Below are positions 54,441 to 63,648 of a stretch of DNA of 64,000 nucleotides, in pieces. The notes under the pieces are model-generated. The model had not been told where the DNA came from, made no database searches, and was given only the letters and a program-made list of their open reading frames with translations. How positions within the stretch are numbered: position 1 is the first letter of the stretch; each line of letters starts with the position of its first letter. The position numbers and the translations under genes are program-made. Origin of the DNA: Catelliglobosispora koreensis DSM 44566 (lineage in GTDB: Bacteria > Actinomycetota > Actinomycetes > Mycobacteriales > Micromonosporaceae); contig NZ_KB903249.1 of NCBI RefSeq assembly GCF_000379685.1, positions 476,795 through 540,794 on the forward strand, written 5' to 3'.

Positions 54441-57400
54441 TTAGACGTCGCCGAGGCCCCGCTCGATCGCCGCGATGATCTGTGGGCGCAGTTCCGCCGA
54501 GCGGATGATGGCGTCCACGGACCCGACCTCCACCGCGCGCTGGATGCTGTGCACGCTGTCGAACTCGGCCGCGACCTCGCTGAGCTTTTCGGCCCGCACG
54601 GAGGAACGGATTTCCTGTAGCTGGGAGAGCAATGCCCCACGCTCGGGGCCGGTGGCCGCGGCCGCCTGGGCCTGCAGCTCGGACACTCGCGGATCCTTGG
54701 CCGTACGGGCATCCACGTCACCGGAGAACACCACCGCCGCGGCGGGTGCGCCGCCGAGCACCGAGGCGAACGAGCCCTCGATGGCGAGCACGGTCATGTT
54801 CGGGTTGAGTGCCTTGGAGAACACCACGAACGCGCCACCGTGGTACCGCGAGATCACGCAGAACACGATCGGGCCACGGAAGTTGACGATCGCCCGGCCG
54901 ATCTCCGCGCCGTATTCCAGCTGAAGTTTGCGCATCGACTCCGGTGAGCCGTCGAATCCGGACAGGTTGGCCAGCACCACGAGGGGGCGGTTGCCACTGG
55001 CGGCGTTGATGGCCCGGGCGGCCTTCTTCGACGACTGTGGGAACAGGGTGCCCGCCGTGTAGGTGTCGGGACCATCGGTGGGCGGGAACCCGCGCCTTGG
55101 CACCGAACGTGATTCGATGCCGATCAGGCACACCGGGATGCCGCCAAGGTGCACATCCTGCACGACCGTTGTCTCGGCATCGGCCATGCCTGCCCACCGT
55201 TCCAGGATCACGTGGTCCTGATCGGACAGTGCCCGCATGAGCGTGCGGATATCGAACGGCTTCTTACGGTCGGGGTTGTGCTCCTTGGAGAAGATCTCCC
55301 CGACGGTGGTGAAGTCGCTGTCCGGCACGGAATGCGGGAAGCTGGAGATGTCACGGTCGGCCGGGTCGGTGGTGGCGGCACGGCGTGGTCTGCTCTCGCC
55401 AGGAGCGATGTAGGCGTGCTCGTGGTGCGCCATCAGCACCTCTTGGGCGGCCGTCAGATCGGGAGCCCAGTACTGCGCCTGACCGTTGGGGCCCATCACA
55501 CGGTCGTAGCCACCGATGCCGAAGTTGTCCTCGGCAGACACTCCACCGGAGAAGTCCAGGGACTGCTTGCCGGTGAGCACCATCGCCGAATCCGGCGTCA
55601 TCACCAGGATTCCCTTGGTGTGCATGAGCATTGTCGCTTCGGCGTTCCAGTAAGGCTGCGCGCCAACGGTAATGCCGGCGATCACGATGTTGATTTCGCC
55701 GCCGTCCTGAGTGAACTCCACGATCCGCTTGAGGGCCGCCGCGACCCAGTCCATGTTCTCGGTTCCCGACGTCATCGAGATCCGGGCACCGGCTGACAGC
55801 GCATACCAGTCCAGTGGCACCCGCATCCGCTCGGCCAGGTTCAGCGCGGCGATGATCCGGGCACACTCTGGTTCGGACAGTGCGCCCAGTGCCTTGGTGG
55901 GGTCACCGAGCAGCACGACGCGGGTGACGCCCTCAGGGTACTGAACCGTTGGGGTGCTGGCGATGCCGGCGACGATGCCGGCCTTGTTGCGTCCCCGGGG
56001 ACGGTCGACGGGGACGAGTTCGCCCGTGTCGTCGAGGTCGTGTTCGGTGAACGTGCCGCCAGCTCCAGCCAGCAGGCCGGTCAGCTCATACGGGTACGTC
56101 GTGCCGCGCCGCCGTGCTGACAACACCTTCTGGCGGTAGTCGTCGATAGGCTCGATCGGGTCCGTTGTCGGCGAGGCGAGTGCTATCCGGGTACCAGCGT
56201 CGAAGGAAACCTCGACGGCGACGTCGGCGATCTCTCCCGTCGCGGCATTGCGCTGGCGGCCTAGGACGAGCACCGATTCCAGTCCCGCGCCCGCTGTGCG
56301 GGGAACCATGCGCTGGATGACGGTGTTGAGTTCCTGCACCGTTAGTTCGCTCGACGGCCAGACAAACAGCGTGATTCTGTTGGTGTCGAGCCGTTTCTTG
56401 GCCGGGCGCTGAGCCTGGACCCGGCGGATCGCGTCGAGGCAGCCGTCGAGCATGCCTTCCAGCGCTGGCAGGGCGATGACGCGGCCGTCGGCGTCGCGCA
56501 GTGGCGTGAGGTCACGGACCTGGCCCATCGCGGCGAGCCGCTCGTCGGCCGGGTTGCTTGGTGCGACACAACGGAAAAGGTAGACCTCTTCGTCGATCGA
56601 CGGCAGCCGCGTCAGGTCGAATTCGCGTAGCCGCGGCAGTTGCAGGCGCTGGGCGATCTGCGGGTGCAGCCCGCGGATGACCCTGTCCTCGCCAAGGCCT
56701 GGGCGGAACGTGAAGTGGTGGTGCATCGCCATGCCGGTCGGCCCGGCGACCGAAACCGTTACCCGCGTTAGCGAATCGAGCAGACCCGCTTCGTCGATGG
56801 CGTCTTTGAGCGTGGCCGCCATCGCTTCGGTGTCGGGCTGGCCCGCCCATGTCAGGTAGATGTCGGCAACCGACGCGGCATCGGCCAGACCGGCCACTTT
56901 GGACAGTGCGGCGGGCAGCTCGGCGAAGTCGGTCGCTGTCGCGATGAGCTGGAACCGCTTGCCATGACGGTCATAGCGCGCGGTAAAGAACGGATGGCCT
57001 TCGATAGTGGTGCAGGACGCCTCATCGACCTGACTCGTGCCGTAGTAGCGGCGGCTAAGCACCTCAAGCATCGGGCAGTTATCCGCGCCGGGCCGGCCGA
57101 TGCGCTGGCCGAGCAGACGCACCAGCGGCTCTGGCGAGGCGACCATGCTGTCGATGCGCTCACCGCGGTCGGCCGCGTCAGGGAACCGGTCGAGGTGACG
57201 CAAGTGCCCGCGGACCTCGTTGTAGACCTCGGCGCGCCTGCGGCGCAGCATCGGCTGGGCGGCCCAGCGGAAAACGATGCTGCGGGCGAGGTCGCTGATG
57301 ACCGGGAAGCGAACCTGGGTCGCCGAAACGAGGTGTTCCAGTGTTTGGCCGACCAGTTCGCGCTGGCCGTCGCCGGGCATCGGATCGGTCAGCCATTGCT

Positions 57401-59888
57401 GCAGCAACGCCACGATCAATGGCGCGTCGGCCGAAGCCCTTTGCTGTGCAAGGAAAATCCGGAAAACCGCTTCTTCCAATCCGGGGGTACGGTCGAAGCT
57501 GTCGATGCCATAGTGAGCCAGCACGCGGGCGAGCCTCTGGCGGAACGCGTCGGGCAGGCCGGCCCGTTCTACGTCAAGGCTTTGCAGATACGTGTGGAGG
57601 TATTCGCGTGGGCTGTGCACCCGGGTGTCGGTGTTGGTCTCCTCGCCGACCGGCCGGTTGCGGCTGAGCTCGGAAAGGTCGGCAAACACTTGCAGCAGCC
57701 CGGCTTCGGCCTCGACCGGCCGGTAGTCCAGCTCGGCGCGCCCGGCGAGGTAGGCAGATAGCGCACGGCGCTCATCGCTGGGGTCCACGTCATAGCCGAG
57801 CAGGAGACTGCGCAGATCAGCGATGCTCGCGGTCACGCGTGCCTGCGGGGTCAGCCCGTCCTGCTCCGGCGGCAGCTCCAGGTCGATCGTCTCGGTGGCC
57901 GCCTCGGCCTCGCTGCCGTCGCCGAGTGGTTCCAGGCGCAGCAGTGGCGCGCCGGTTTCCACTTGGCTGCCAACGGATACGTGAATCTCACGCAGCTTCG
58001 CCCGGACCGGTGCCCGCAGCACGGTCTCCATCTTCATGCTCTCGAGCACGAGCACGGGAGCGCCGGCCTCAACTTCGTCGCCGGCGGCGACGGGGGTGGC
58101 GACGACCAGTGCCGGGGCGGGGGAGCGCAGGATGCCACCTTCATCGCGGCTGACGCGGTGCGTGACTCCGTCCACTTCGACCAAATGGATCGGGCCGTGG
58201 GTGTCGGTGACGAGCCGGAAGCGGCGGCCGTTGACGACCACCCGTCCCGTGTGCTCATCAAAGCGCTCCAGCTCAACGTCCACATTGGACGCACCGTCGA
58301 TGCCGACGCGGAACCGGTGCGGCCCCACCTGTGCGACGGTCACCCGGTAAGCGGCGCCACGCAGTTTGAGGTCGATCGGCCGTCCGCTTTGGTGCTGTAC
58401 TTGCGGCCTGCCGCCGTGAGCGGTGGTCAGCAGACGCTGCTGCTCGATGAGAGCCGAGTCCTCGTAGGCCTCAATGGCCGCCGCGGCAAGCGCGATGCCG
58501 GAGTGTTTGGTGTTGACCAGGCGGCCCTCGGCGCGCACCCGGTCAATCCAGCCGGTGTCGGCGCTGCCGTCGATGACCTCGGGCTGGTCTAGCAGGTCAA
58601 GCAGGAAGCTCTTGTTGGTGGCGCCGCCCTCGATGATGACCGTGGTTTGTGCGACAGCGCGGCGCAGCCGGCCCAGCGCCTCTTCACGCGTCCGTCCAAA
58701 CGCGATGATCTTCGCGATCATCGAGTCGAAGTCGGCCGGGATCAGATCGCCTTCGCTGACACCGGTGTCGACCCGGACACCTGGCCCCGCTGGTAGCACC
58801 AGCCGCTCGATGCGTCCCGGTGAGGGCGCGAAGTCGCGGTCGGGGTCTTCGGCGTTGAGCCGCGCCTCGACCGCGTGCCCGACCTCGGGCGGGATCCGGT
58901 CGCCGAGCCGTTGTCCTGAGGCGACCTGGATTTGTGCCTTGACCAGGTCGAAGTCGGTCGTGACCTCGGTGATCGGGTGCTCGACCTGCAGCCGGGTGTT
59001 GACTTCGAGGAAGGCGAAGAGCTTGTCACCGGGGTGGTAGAGGAACTCGACCGTGCCGGCGCCCCGGTAACCCACCGCGAGCGCGAGCCGTTCGGCCGCC
59101 GCCTTGAGTTCGTCAGCCTGCTCAGGTGCGAGCACAGGTGAGGCCGACTCCTCGATGACCTTCTGATTGCGCCGCTGCACGGAGCAGTCTCGGACGCCGA
59201 GGGCCCACGCGGTGCCCTGGCCGTCGGCGATGACCTGAACCTCGACGTGCCGGGCGCCAGTGACCAGGCGCTCAAGGAAGACAACGCCGCTGCCGAAGGC
59301 GCGCTTGGCTTCCAGGCTGGTGCGTTCGTAGGCGTCGTCGAGGTCTTCGTCGTTGCGGACGACGCGAATGCCACGGCCACCGCCGCCAGCGGTGGCCTTG
59401 AGCATCAGTGGATAACCGATGTCAGCGGCCGCGCGCTTGGCCGCGTCCAGGCTGTCGACCGCGCCACGGCTCCAGGGCGCGACGGGCACGCCGACTTCTT
59501 CGGCGATCAGCTTTGAGCCGATCTTGTCGCCGAGTTGGCGCATCGCCTCGGCGCTCGGGCCGATGAAGGTGACGCCAATCCGCTCGCACAACTCGGCGAA
59601 CGCCGGGTCCTCAGCGACGAATCCCCAGCCCACCCAGGCCGCGTCGGCCCGTGTCTCCACGAGCGCCCGCTCCAGCACACCGTGATCCAGGTAGGGCCGT
59701 GCCGAAGCGGGGCCCAGGTTGTAGGCGTCGTCGGCTTCGCGGACGAAGGTCGCCATGCGCTCGGCCTCGGTGTACAGCGCGATGGTCTCGATGGGCGGCG
59801 CGGTGGCCTCGGCGTTTATCTCGCGAACGGCGTGGATAAGCCGCATAGCGGCCTCACCACGATTGACGATGGCGATGCGTCTAAACAC
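54441..59888 (-). CDS. Single-chain acyl-CoA (acetyl/propionyl) carboxylase
   Basis: The 1815-residue protein joins a biotin carboxylase (1-450; FRRIAIVNRGEAAMRLIHAV, ATP-grasp loop KATAGGGGRGIRVV), a BCCP domain with biotinylated Lys about 618 (LVLESMKMETVL), a long central region (about 700-1150), and a carboxyltransferase (about 1200-1800; GYDRVMGPNGQAQYW, NLSGFDGSPESMRK). The order resembles eukaryotic ACC and actinobacterial long-chain or fused acyl-CoA carboxylases, often annotated as fused acetyl/propionyl-CoA carboxylase alpha/methylmalonyl-CoA decarboxylase. It should make malonyl- or methylmalonyl-CoA for lipids or polyketides. GTG 59888 has GGAAGG about nine bases upstream. No epsilon or separate beta subunit is nearby. 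Confidence 0.92.
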   Translation of the reverse strand: MFRRIAIVNRGEAAMRLIHAVREINAEATAPPIETIALYTEAERMATFVREADDAYNLGPASARPYLDHGVLERALVETRADAAWVGWGFVAEDPAFAELCERIGVTFIGPSAEAMRQLGDKIGSKLIAEEVGVPVAPWSRGAVDSLDAAKRAAADIGYPLMLKATAGGGGRGIRVVRNDEDLDDAYERTSLEAKRAFGSGVVFLERLVTGARHVEVQVIADGQGTAWALGVRDCSVQRRNQKVIEESASPVLAPEQADELKAAAERLALAVGYRGAGTVEFLYHPGDKLFAFLEVNTRLQVEHPITEVTTDFDLVKAQIQVASGQRLGDRIPPEVGHAVEARLNAEDPDRDFAPSPGRIERLVLPAGPGVRVDTGVSEGDLIPADFDSMIAKIIAFGRTREEALGRLRRAVAQTTVIIEGGATNKSFLLDLLDQPEVIDGSADTGWIDRVRAEGRLVNTKHSGIALAAAAIEAYEDSALIEQQRLLTTAHGGRPQVQHQSGRPIDLKLRGAAYRVTVAQVGPHRFRVGIDGASNVDVELERFDEHTGRVVVNGRRFRLVTDTHGPIHLVEVDGVTHRVSRDEGGILRSPAPALVVATPVAAGDEVEAGAPVLVLESMKMETVLRAPVRAKLREIHVSVGSQVETGAPLLRLEPLGDGSEAEAATETIDLELPPEQDGLTPQARVTASIADLRSLLLGYDVDPSDERRALSAYLAGRAELDYRPVEAEAGLLQVFADLSELSRNRPVGEETNTDTRVHSPREYLHTYLQSLDVERAGLPDAFRQRLARVLAHYGIDSFDRTPGLEEAVFRIFLAQQRASADAPLIVALLQQWLTDPMPGDGQRELVGQTLEHLVSATQVRFPVISDLARSIVFRWAAQPMLRRRRAEVYNEVRGHLRHLDRFPDAADRGERIDSMVASPEPLVRLLGQRIGRPGADNCPMLEVLSRRYYGTSQVDEASCTTIEGHPFFTARYDRHGKRFQLIATATDFAELPAALSKVAGLADAASVADIYLTWAGQPDTEAMAATLKDAIDEAGLLDSLTRVTVSVAGPTGMAMHHHFTFRPGLGEDRVIRGLHPQIAQRLQLPRLREFDLTRLPSIDEEVYLFRCVAPSNPADERLAAMGQVRDLTPLRDADGRVIALPALEGMLDGCLDAIRRVQAQRPAKKRLDTNRITLFVWPSSELTVQELNTVIQRMVPRTAGAGLESVLVLGRQRNAATGEIADVAVEVSFDAGTRIALASPTTDPIEPIDDYRQKVLSARRRGTTYPYELTGLLAGAGGTFTEHDLDDTGELVPVDRPRGRNKAGIVAGIASTPTVQYPEGVTRVVLLGDPTKALGALSEPECARIIAALNLAERMRVPLDWYALSAGARISMTSGTENMDWVAAALKRIVEFTQDGGEINIVIAGITVGAQPYWNAEATMLMHTKGILVMTPDSAMVLTGKQSLDFSGGVSAEDNFGIGGYDRVMGPNGQAQYWAPDLTAAQEVLMAHHEHAYIAPGESRPRRAATTDPADRDISSFPHSVPDSDFTTVGEIFSKEHNPDRKKPFDIRTLMRALSDQDHVILERWAGMADAETTVVQDVHLGGIPVCLIGIESRSVPRRGFPPTDGPDTYTAGTLFPQSSKKAARAINAASGNRPLVVLANLSGFDGSPESMRKLQLEYGAEIGRAIVNFRGPIVFCVISRYHGGAFVVFSKALNPNMTVLAIEGSFASVLGGAPAAAVVFSGDVDARTAKDPRVSELQAQAAAATGPERGALLSQLQEIRSSVRAEKLSEVAAEFDSVHSIQRAVEVGSVDAIIRSAELRPQIIAAIERGLGDV

Positions 59889-60002
59889 CCGAAACAGCCT
59901 TCCGACGAAACCGAACAGGACTCCCTGAACTACCTTCGCAAGGACGCGCCAGAAGCGAACGGTCGCTTACGTCAGTAGTCCACAGTTATTTTTGTAACGC
60001 TC

Positions 60003-60860
60003 CTACAAAACGTCCCGCAGGACCATAGCGAAAGCGTCCGGGTCGCCCTTCATGAACGGGTCTTCGCCGATGAAGCCGCGATGATGGCTCGGGAAGATCA
60101 CGGGCTCGCTGCCGAGGCGCCTGGCCACGGCCAGCCCGGCACGGTAAGCCATCTGACCTTCGGATTCGGCTCCGACACCGATGACGACGCGAGTCTTCAC
60201 CTGGCGAAGAGCAGCGAAGTCGGGCTCGTAATGCGTGCAGGAAATGAGATTCTGCGCGAACAGGGGATCGTCGCGGCTGCCGTCGTCTTCAGCCGGCGTT
60301 CCCAGCTCGGCCGGGTCAGCTGGCGGACCGTCACCGAAATCTGACGGGAACTCGCCGCGATGATCAGCCAGGGCGATGAATCCGGCCATGCCGTAGCCGA
60401 ATCCCTTGTCTTCGTACAGGTCACGCAGCCGCTTTAGGGCAGCTAACGCGTTGTCCCGGTCCGGCAGCGCCTGAGCGGCAGGCGGCTCGTGTGCGACGAG
60501 CACCCGCACCAGCTCAGGATGCTGGGCGAGCAGGGCAAGCCCATTGACCGCGCCGCCGCTGCTGGCGAAAACGTCGGCGGGCCCGCCGAGGTGGCGGATC
60601 AAGCGGGAAAGATCATCGGCATGCTGATCGGGTGTTGACTCGCTGCCCGGGTCATCCTTCGTGCTGCGCGCGGTTCCGCGCGGGTCGTAGGTGACGACGG
60701 TGCGATCGGTGAACCGTGCCGCGAGGTCAGTGAACCCACTGGCATCCATCGGGGAACCGATCATGAGCAGCGCCGGAGCTGAACTGCCCGGCACGGCCCG
60801 AACGTCGTAGGTCAGGACCGCACCTGGCACTTTCAGCGTTTGTGTCTGAATCTCGATCAT
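60003..60860 (-). CDS. Alpha/beta hydrolase fold protein
   Basis: The 285-residue protein has the core YDVRAVPGSSAPALLMIGSP, TVVTYDPRGTARS, the nucleophile elbow FASSGGAVNGLAL (Ser) and a C-terminal His (FPSHHRGFIGED). The Asp lies in a strand before the final His. It is an esterase or C-C hydrolase without an assignable substrate. AGGAGG precedes ATG 60860 by about ten bases. It overlaps no other gene and is divergent from the DUF5994 gene at 60953. Confidence 0.85.
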   Translation of the reverse strand: MIEIQTQTLKVPGAVLTYDVRAVPGSSAPALLMIGSPMDASGFTDLAARFTDRTVVTYDPRGTARSTKDDPGSESTPDQHADDLSRLIRHLGGPADVFASSGGAVNGLALLAQHPELVRVLVAHEPPAAQALPDRDNALAALKRLRDLYEDKGFGYGMAGFIALADHRGEFPSDFGDGPPADPAELGTPAEDDGSRDDPLFAQNLISCTHYEPDFAALRQVKTRVVIGVGAESEGQMAYRAGLAVARRLGSEPVIFPSHHRGFIGEDPFMKGDPDAFAMVLRDVL

Positions 60861-60952
60861 TTGCGATTCCTCCTTCCCCCGCTTCGTACCCGGGAATCCG
60901 GTTCGCATGCCTGCTGGTTTCAATGCCAGGTTCATCGGGTATATCGATAAGA

Positions 60953-61429
60953 GTGAGATCATCTGATGGTAGTGCGCTGCGGCTATTGCTGGCTGAAAAG
61001 CACGTCAGCCGCGCGGTCTTAGATGGCGGCTGGTGGCCCCGGACATGGGACCCGGAGGCCGAGCTGCCAGGCCTGATCGTGGCGCTGTCGGCCCGGTACG
61101 GGCCGGTTCGCCAAATGCAGCTGAGCGGAAACGTTTGGCAGGGCCGCATCCGGCGTCTAGCGGCCGGCGGGCTTGTTGTGCGGCTGGGCTGGTTCAACAG
61201 CATGGACCCCGCACTCCTGGTAGCCCTTACTGAGCGCGGCGATCAGGTTGACCTCCTGGTAGTGCCGCCATCCACACCACAACCCGTGGCCGAGGAGGCG
61301 ATGAAGACCGCCGCCAGCTCCGGCAATCTCGTCCGTGCCCCGCAAATCTTGTCCGCCAAAACGATTGCCTCGCGGGAGAAGGCTGTGTGGGACAACGAAG
61401 GTGGCAGCACCACCGTCGCGTCACGATGA
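60953..61429 (+). CDS. DUF5994 family protein
   Basis: From GTG 60953 the protein is 158 residues. It contains the family core AVLDGGWWPRTWDPEAELPG, then PVRQMQLSGNVWQG and RLGWFNSMDPALLVALTERG. DUF5994 is an actinobacterial family of unknown function. The start is uncertain: this GTG is the first plausible one before the conserved core, while a GTG at 60842 would overlap the neighbouring hydrolase. Its 3' end overlaps the convergent transglutaminase-like gene by nine bases. Confidence 0.8.
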   Translation: MRSSDGSALRLLLAEKHVSRAVLDGGWWPRTWDPEAELPGLIVALSARYGPVRQMQLSGNVWQGRIRRLAAGGLVVRLGWFNSMDPALLVALTERGDQVDLLVVPPSTPQPVAEEAMKTAASSGNLVRAPQILSAKTIASREKAVWDNEGGSTTVASR

Positions 61430-62245
61430 CGTTTGTGGCGGGTCCTCTAGAGCGTGCACCGACATCGATTCCAGCACCGGTGCGCCGAAGGTAGTGACCA
61501 TGGCTACGTCTGCGGCGTCTCGTCCACGCCCGATGACGACGCGGCCCTTGCGGCGGCGATTATTGCGTGGATCGAACGTCCACCACCGGTCGCCAAGCCA
61601 CACTTCTATCCACGCGGCGAAATCCATCGGCGCACCGTCTGGCGGAACCTCGATATCGGGCAGATAGCCGAACACGTACCGGGCCGGAATGTTCAAGGCC
61701 CGGCAAAACGAGATCGCAAGGTGGGCGTAGTCGCGGCAAACACCAAACCGGGAGATGTTCACTTCGGACGCTGTCGTCCACGGATTGCTGCTGCCGTAAC
61801 TGAACGTCAGGTGCGAGTGGACGTAATCGCAGATCGCCCGCACGCGACTGGATCCGGCAGGCGTGGCACCGAATCGGGACCAGGCTTCACTTCCGAGGAC
61901 GTCAGGCAGGCAGAACCGGCTGGGCAAGGTGTAGAGGAGAACATCGTCGGGAAGGTCGTCCGGTGACTGCTGCGATGCCTGCTCGCTAAATTCCTCGGTG
62001 GCATCGGGCACCCGCATTTGCGCCTCATATCGCAGCAAGCTTCTGCCAGCGGGCAGTGCGAGTCGTGTGCACGCGTTGCCGTAGAGATCCGTGTAGCGGC
62101 GAACGGGCAGCTGCTGCGGCTGAATCGTCCATTGCTGGCGTATCAGCGAGACGGGCGCCGCATCGCGCGGTTCGACTTGAAAGATGGCAGGCGTGATCGC
62201 CTGCGCTAGGTAGACGAATTCGCATCCCACTCTTACTTGCCGCAC
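61421..62245 (-). CDS. Transglutaminase-like protein, catalytic His replaced
   Basis: The 274-residue protein has an N-terminal beta domain (Bact_transglu_N-like, about 5-90) and a transglutaminase core. Catalytic Cys170 lies in SRFGVCRDYAHLA and Asp225 in WWTFDPRNN. The position of the catalytic His, usually in an FHAW motif, is Ala210 (DFAAWIEVWLG). A Cys-only core suggests a non-enzymatic or altered activity. It follows the sigma/ECF-like genes on the same strand and may be part of one unit. Confidence 0.82.
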   Translation of the reverse strand: MRQVRVGCEFVYLAQAITPAIFQVEPRDAAPVSLIRQQWTIQPQQLPVRRYTDLYGNACTRLALPAGRSLLRYEAQMRVPDATEEFSEQASQQSPDDLPDDVLLYTLPSRFCLPDVLGSEAWSRFGATPAGSSRVRAICDYVHSHLTFSYGSSNPWTTASEVNISRFGVCRDYAHLAISFCRALNIPARYVFGYLPDIEVPPDGAPMDFAAWIEVWLGDRWWTFDPRNNRRRKGRVVIGRGRDAADVAMVTTFGAPVLESMSVHALEDPPQTSS

Positions 62246-62263
62246 AGGCCCTCCTAGGTCGCG

Positions 62264-62662
62264 TCACGACGCGTCAAGCAACGCCGCTAGTTCGAAACGT
62301 GCCCATTCATCGTGGTCTTCAAGCAGGCCGGTCCAAAACGCTGCTTGGCCAGGCACGGTGAGCTCGCCGATCAGATGCAGCGCATAATGGCGTTCGCTGC
62401 CACGGCGGTGCGCGATGGCGGTGATCCACGTTGGAATGTCGGGGGTTTCGGCGCCGCAGCGGGCGTCGAACGCGCACATCCACCACACCTCGCAGAACGT
62501 GGCACGAACCACGTGCATGGATTGGTGCGGATCGGGCACATGACCCTGCGCGGCGGCGAGAGCCGTTGGCGCGCAAGCGGTGTAGAGATGCTGGAACGCA
62601 CCGTGATCACCGGTGCCGACCCGGACGGCCAGCTGTTCCAAGGTTTGTTTGGTATCAAGCAT
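62264..62662 (-). CDS. ECF sigma-like region-2 fragment
   Basis: The 132-residue protein resembles the region-2 part of ECF sigma factors (GDHGAFQHLYTACAPTALAA, then HQSMHVVRATFCEVWWMCAF, then WITAIAHRRGSERHYAL). It has no region 4 for -35 recognition and diverges in the normally conserved -10 residues. It could be a decayed sigma factor, an anti-sigma decoy or a regulator. ATG 62662 is used because GGGGAC lies upstream and the similarity starts there. Confidence 0.6.
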   Translation of the reverse strand: MLDTKQTLEQLAVRVGTGDHGAFQHLYTACAPTALAAAQGHVPDPHQSMHVVRATFCEVWWMCAFDARCGAETPDIPTWITAIAHRRGSERHYALHLIGELTVPGQAAFWTGLLEDHDEWARFELAALLDAS

Positions 62663-62822
62663 TGTGGGTCCCCTTTTCAGTACACCTGTCGATTCCAGGC
62701 GCACCACCGGGGTCCCGGGTGGCACACTTACCCTTAGCTCAACGCGCGGGCCGGTGAAGACGTCGCGGCGTCGAGGCCGCGGGGACCAGAACCTTGACAA
62801 TGTGCCGCGATGGGCGACCTCG

Positions 62823-63545
62823 TCAGAGTGGCGGCTGAGGCCGCGCGAGCATGCCGGTGCGTAGCAAGCCGATGCAGCGGGTAATCAAACGGGAGACGTG
62901 CATTTGCGAGATGCCGAGTTCCTCAGCGATCTCACGCTGGCACAGGCCACGGCCGAAGCGCAGGCGCAGAATGTGTTGTTCGCGGGTGGGCAGCAGCGCC
63001 AGGTGCTGGCCGAGCACGTGCCTGTCAGCGACTGATTCCATCCGCGCGTCCAGCCCGCCGAGGCGCTGGCCGAGCTCGGTGTCTTCATCATCGGCCGTGG
63101 GCGCGTTGAGTGATCGGGTGCTGTAGGCCAGCCGGCTGTTGACGCCGTCGCGAGTGTCCTGTTCGGACAGTTGCAAGTGGACGGCCAGCTCAGCGATGCT
63201 CGGGGCGTGGCCAAGCGTTTGGGTCAGGCCCGGCACGGCACGGCTGGTTTGCATCTGCAGCTCCTGCAAACGACGGGTCAGATGCAGGCTCCAGCCGTTG
63301 TCGCGGAAGTGTTTCTTCAGCCCGCCCACGATGCACGGATAGGCGTACTGGGCGAAGGCCACGCCACGCGATGGGTCAAATCTGGATGCGGCTTTGACAA
63401 GTTCGAGCATGGCGACTTGAGTCAGATCGTCGAGTTCTTGCCCACGCCCCGCGTAGCCACGCGCGATCCGGGCAGCCATCGTCATGTGTGTGGAGACGAG
63501 AACGGCGCTTTGGCCTAGGGCATGTGTGGTGCTGGTCGGACCCAT
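62823..63545 (-). CDS. Alternative sigma factor, SigB/SigF type
   Basis: The 240-residue factor has region 2 (LDDLTQVAMLELVKAASRFD, then FAQYAYPCIVGGLKKHFRD), region 3 and a region-4 helix-turn-helix (LCQREIAEELGISQMHVSRL). This is the group-3 SigB/SigF/SigG type that directs stress or developmental transcription under anti-sigma control. No anti-sigma gene is seen adjacent. ATG 63545 has GAGGGAG six bases upstream; a TTG at 63560 is in frame. It heads a possible unit with the ECF-like fragment (160-base gap) and transglutaminase-like gene. Confidence 0.9.
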   Translation of the reverse strand: MGPTSTTHALGQSAVLVSTHMTMAARIARGYAGRGQELDDLTQVAMLELVKAASRFDPSRGVAFAQYAYPCIVGGLKKHFRDNGWSLHLTRRLQELQMQTSRAVPGLTQTLGHAPSIAELAVHLQLSEQDTRDGVNSRLAYSTRSLNAPTADDEDTELGQRLGGLDARMESVADRHVLGQHLALLPTREQHILRLRFGRGLCQREIAEELGISQMHVSRLITRCIGLLRTGMLARPQPPL

Positions 63546-63648
63546 GATCTTCTCCCTCAATGGAGGGACACAGCCTTGTGGTGCCGCCAGGGTCCAGAGC
63601 AGCGTTCCGTGTCTTTCTGCAGACTACGCTCTTTGACGCCACGCGGCG

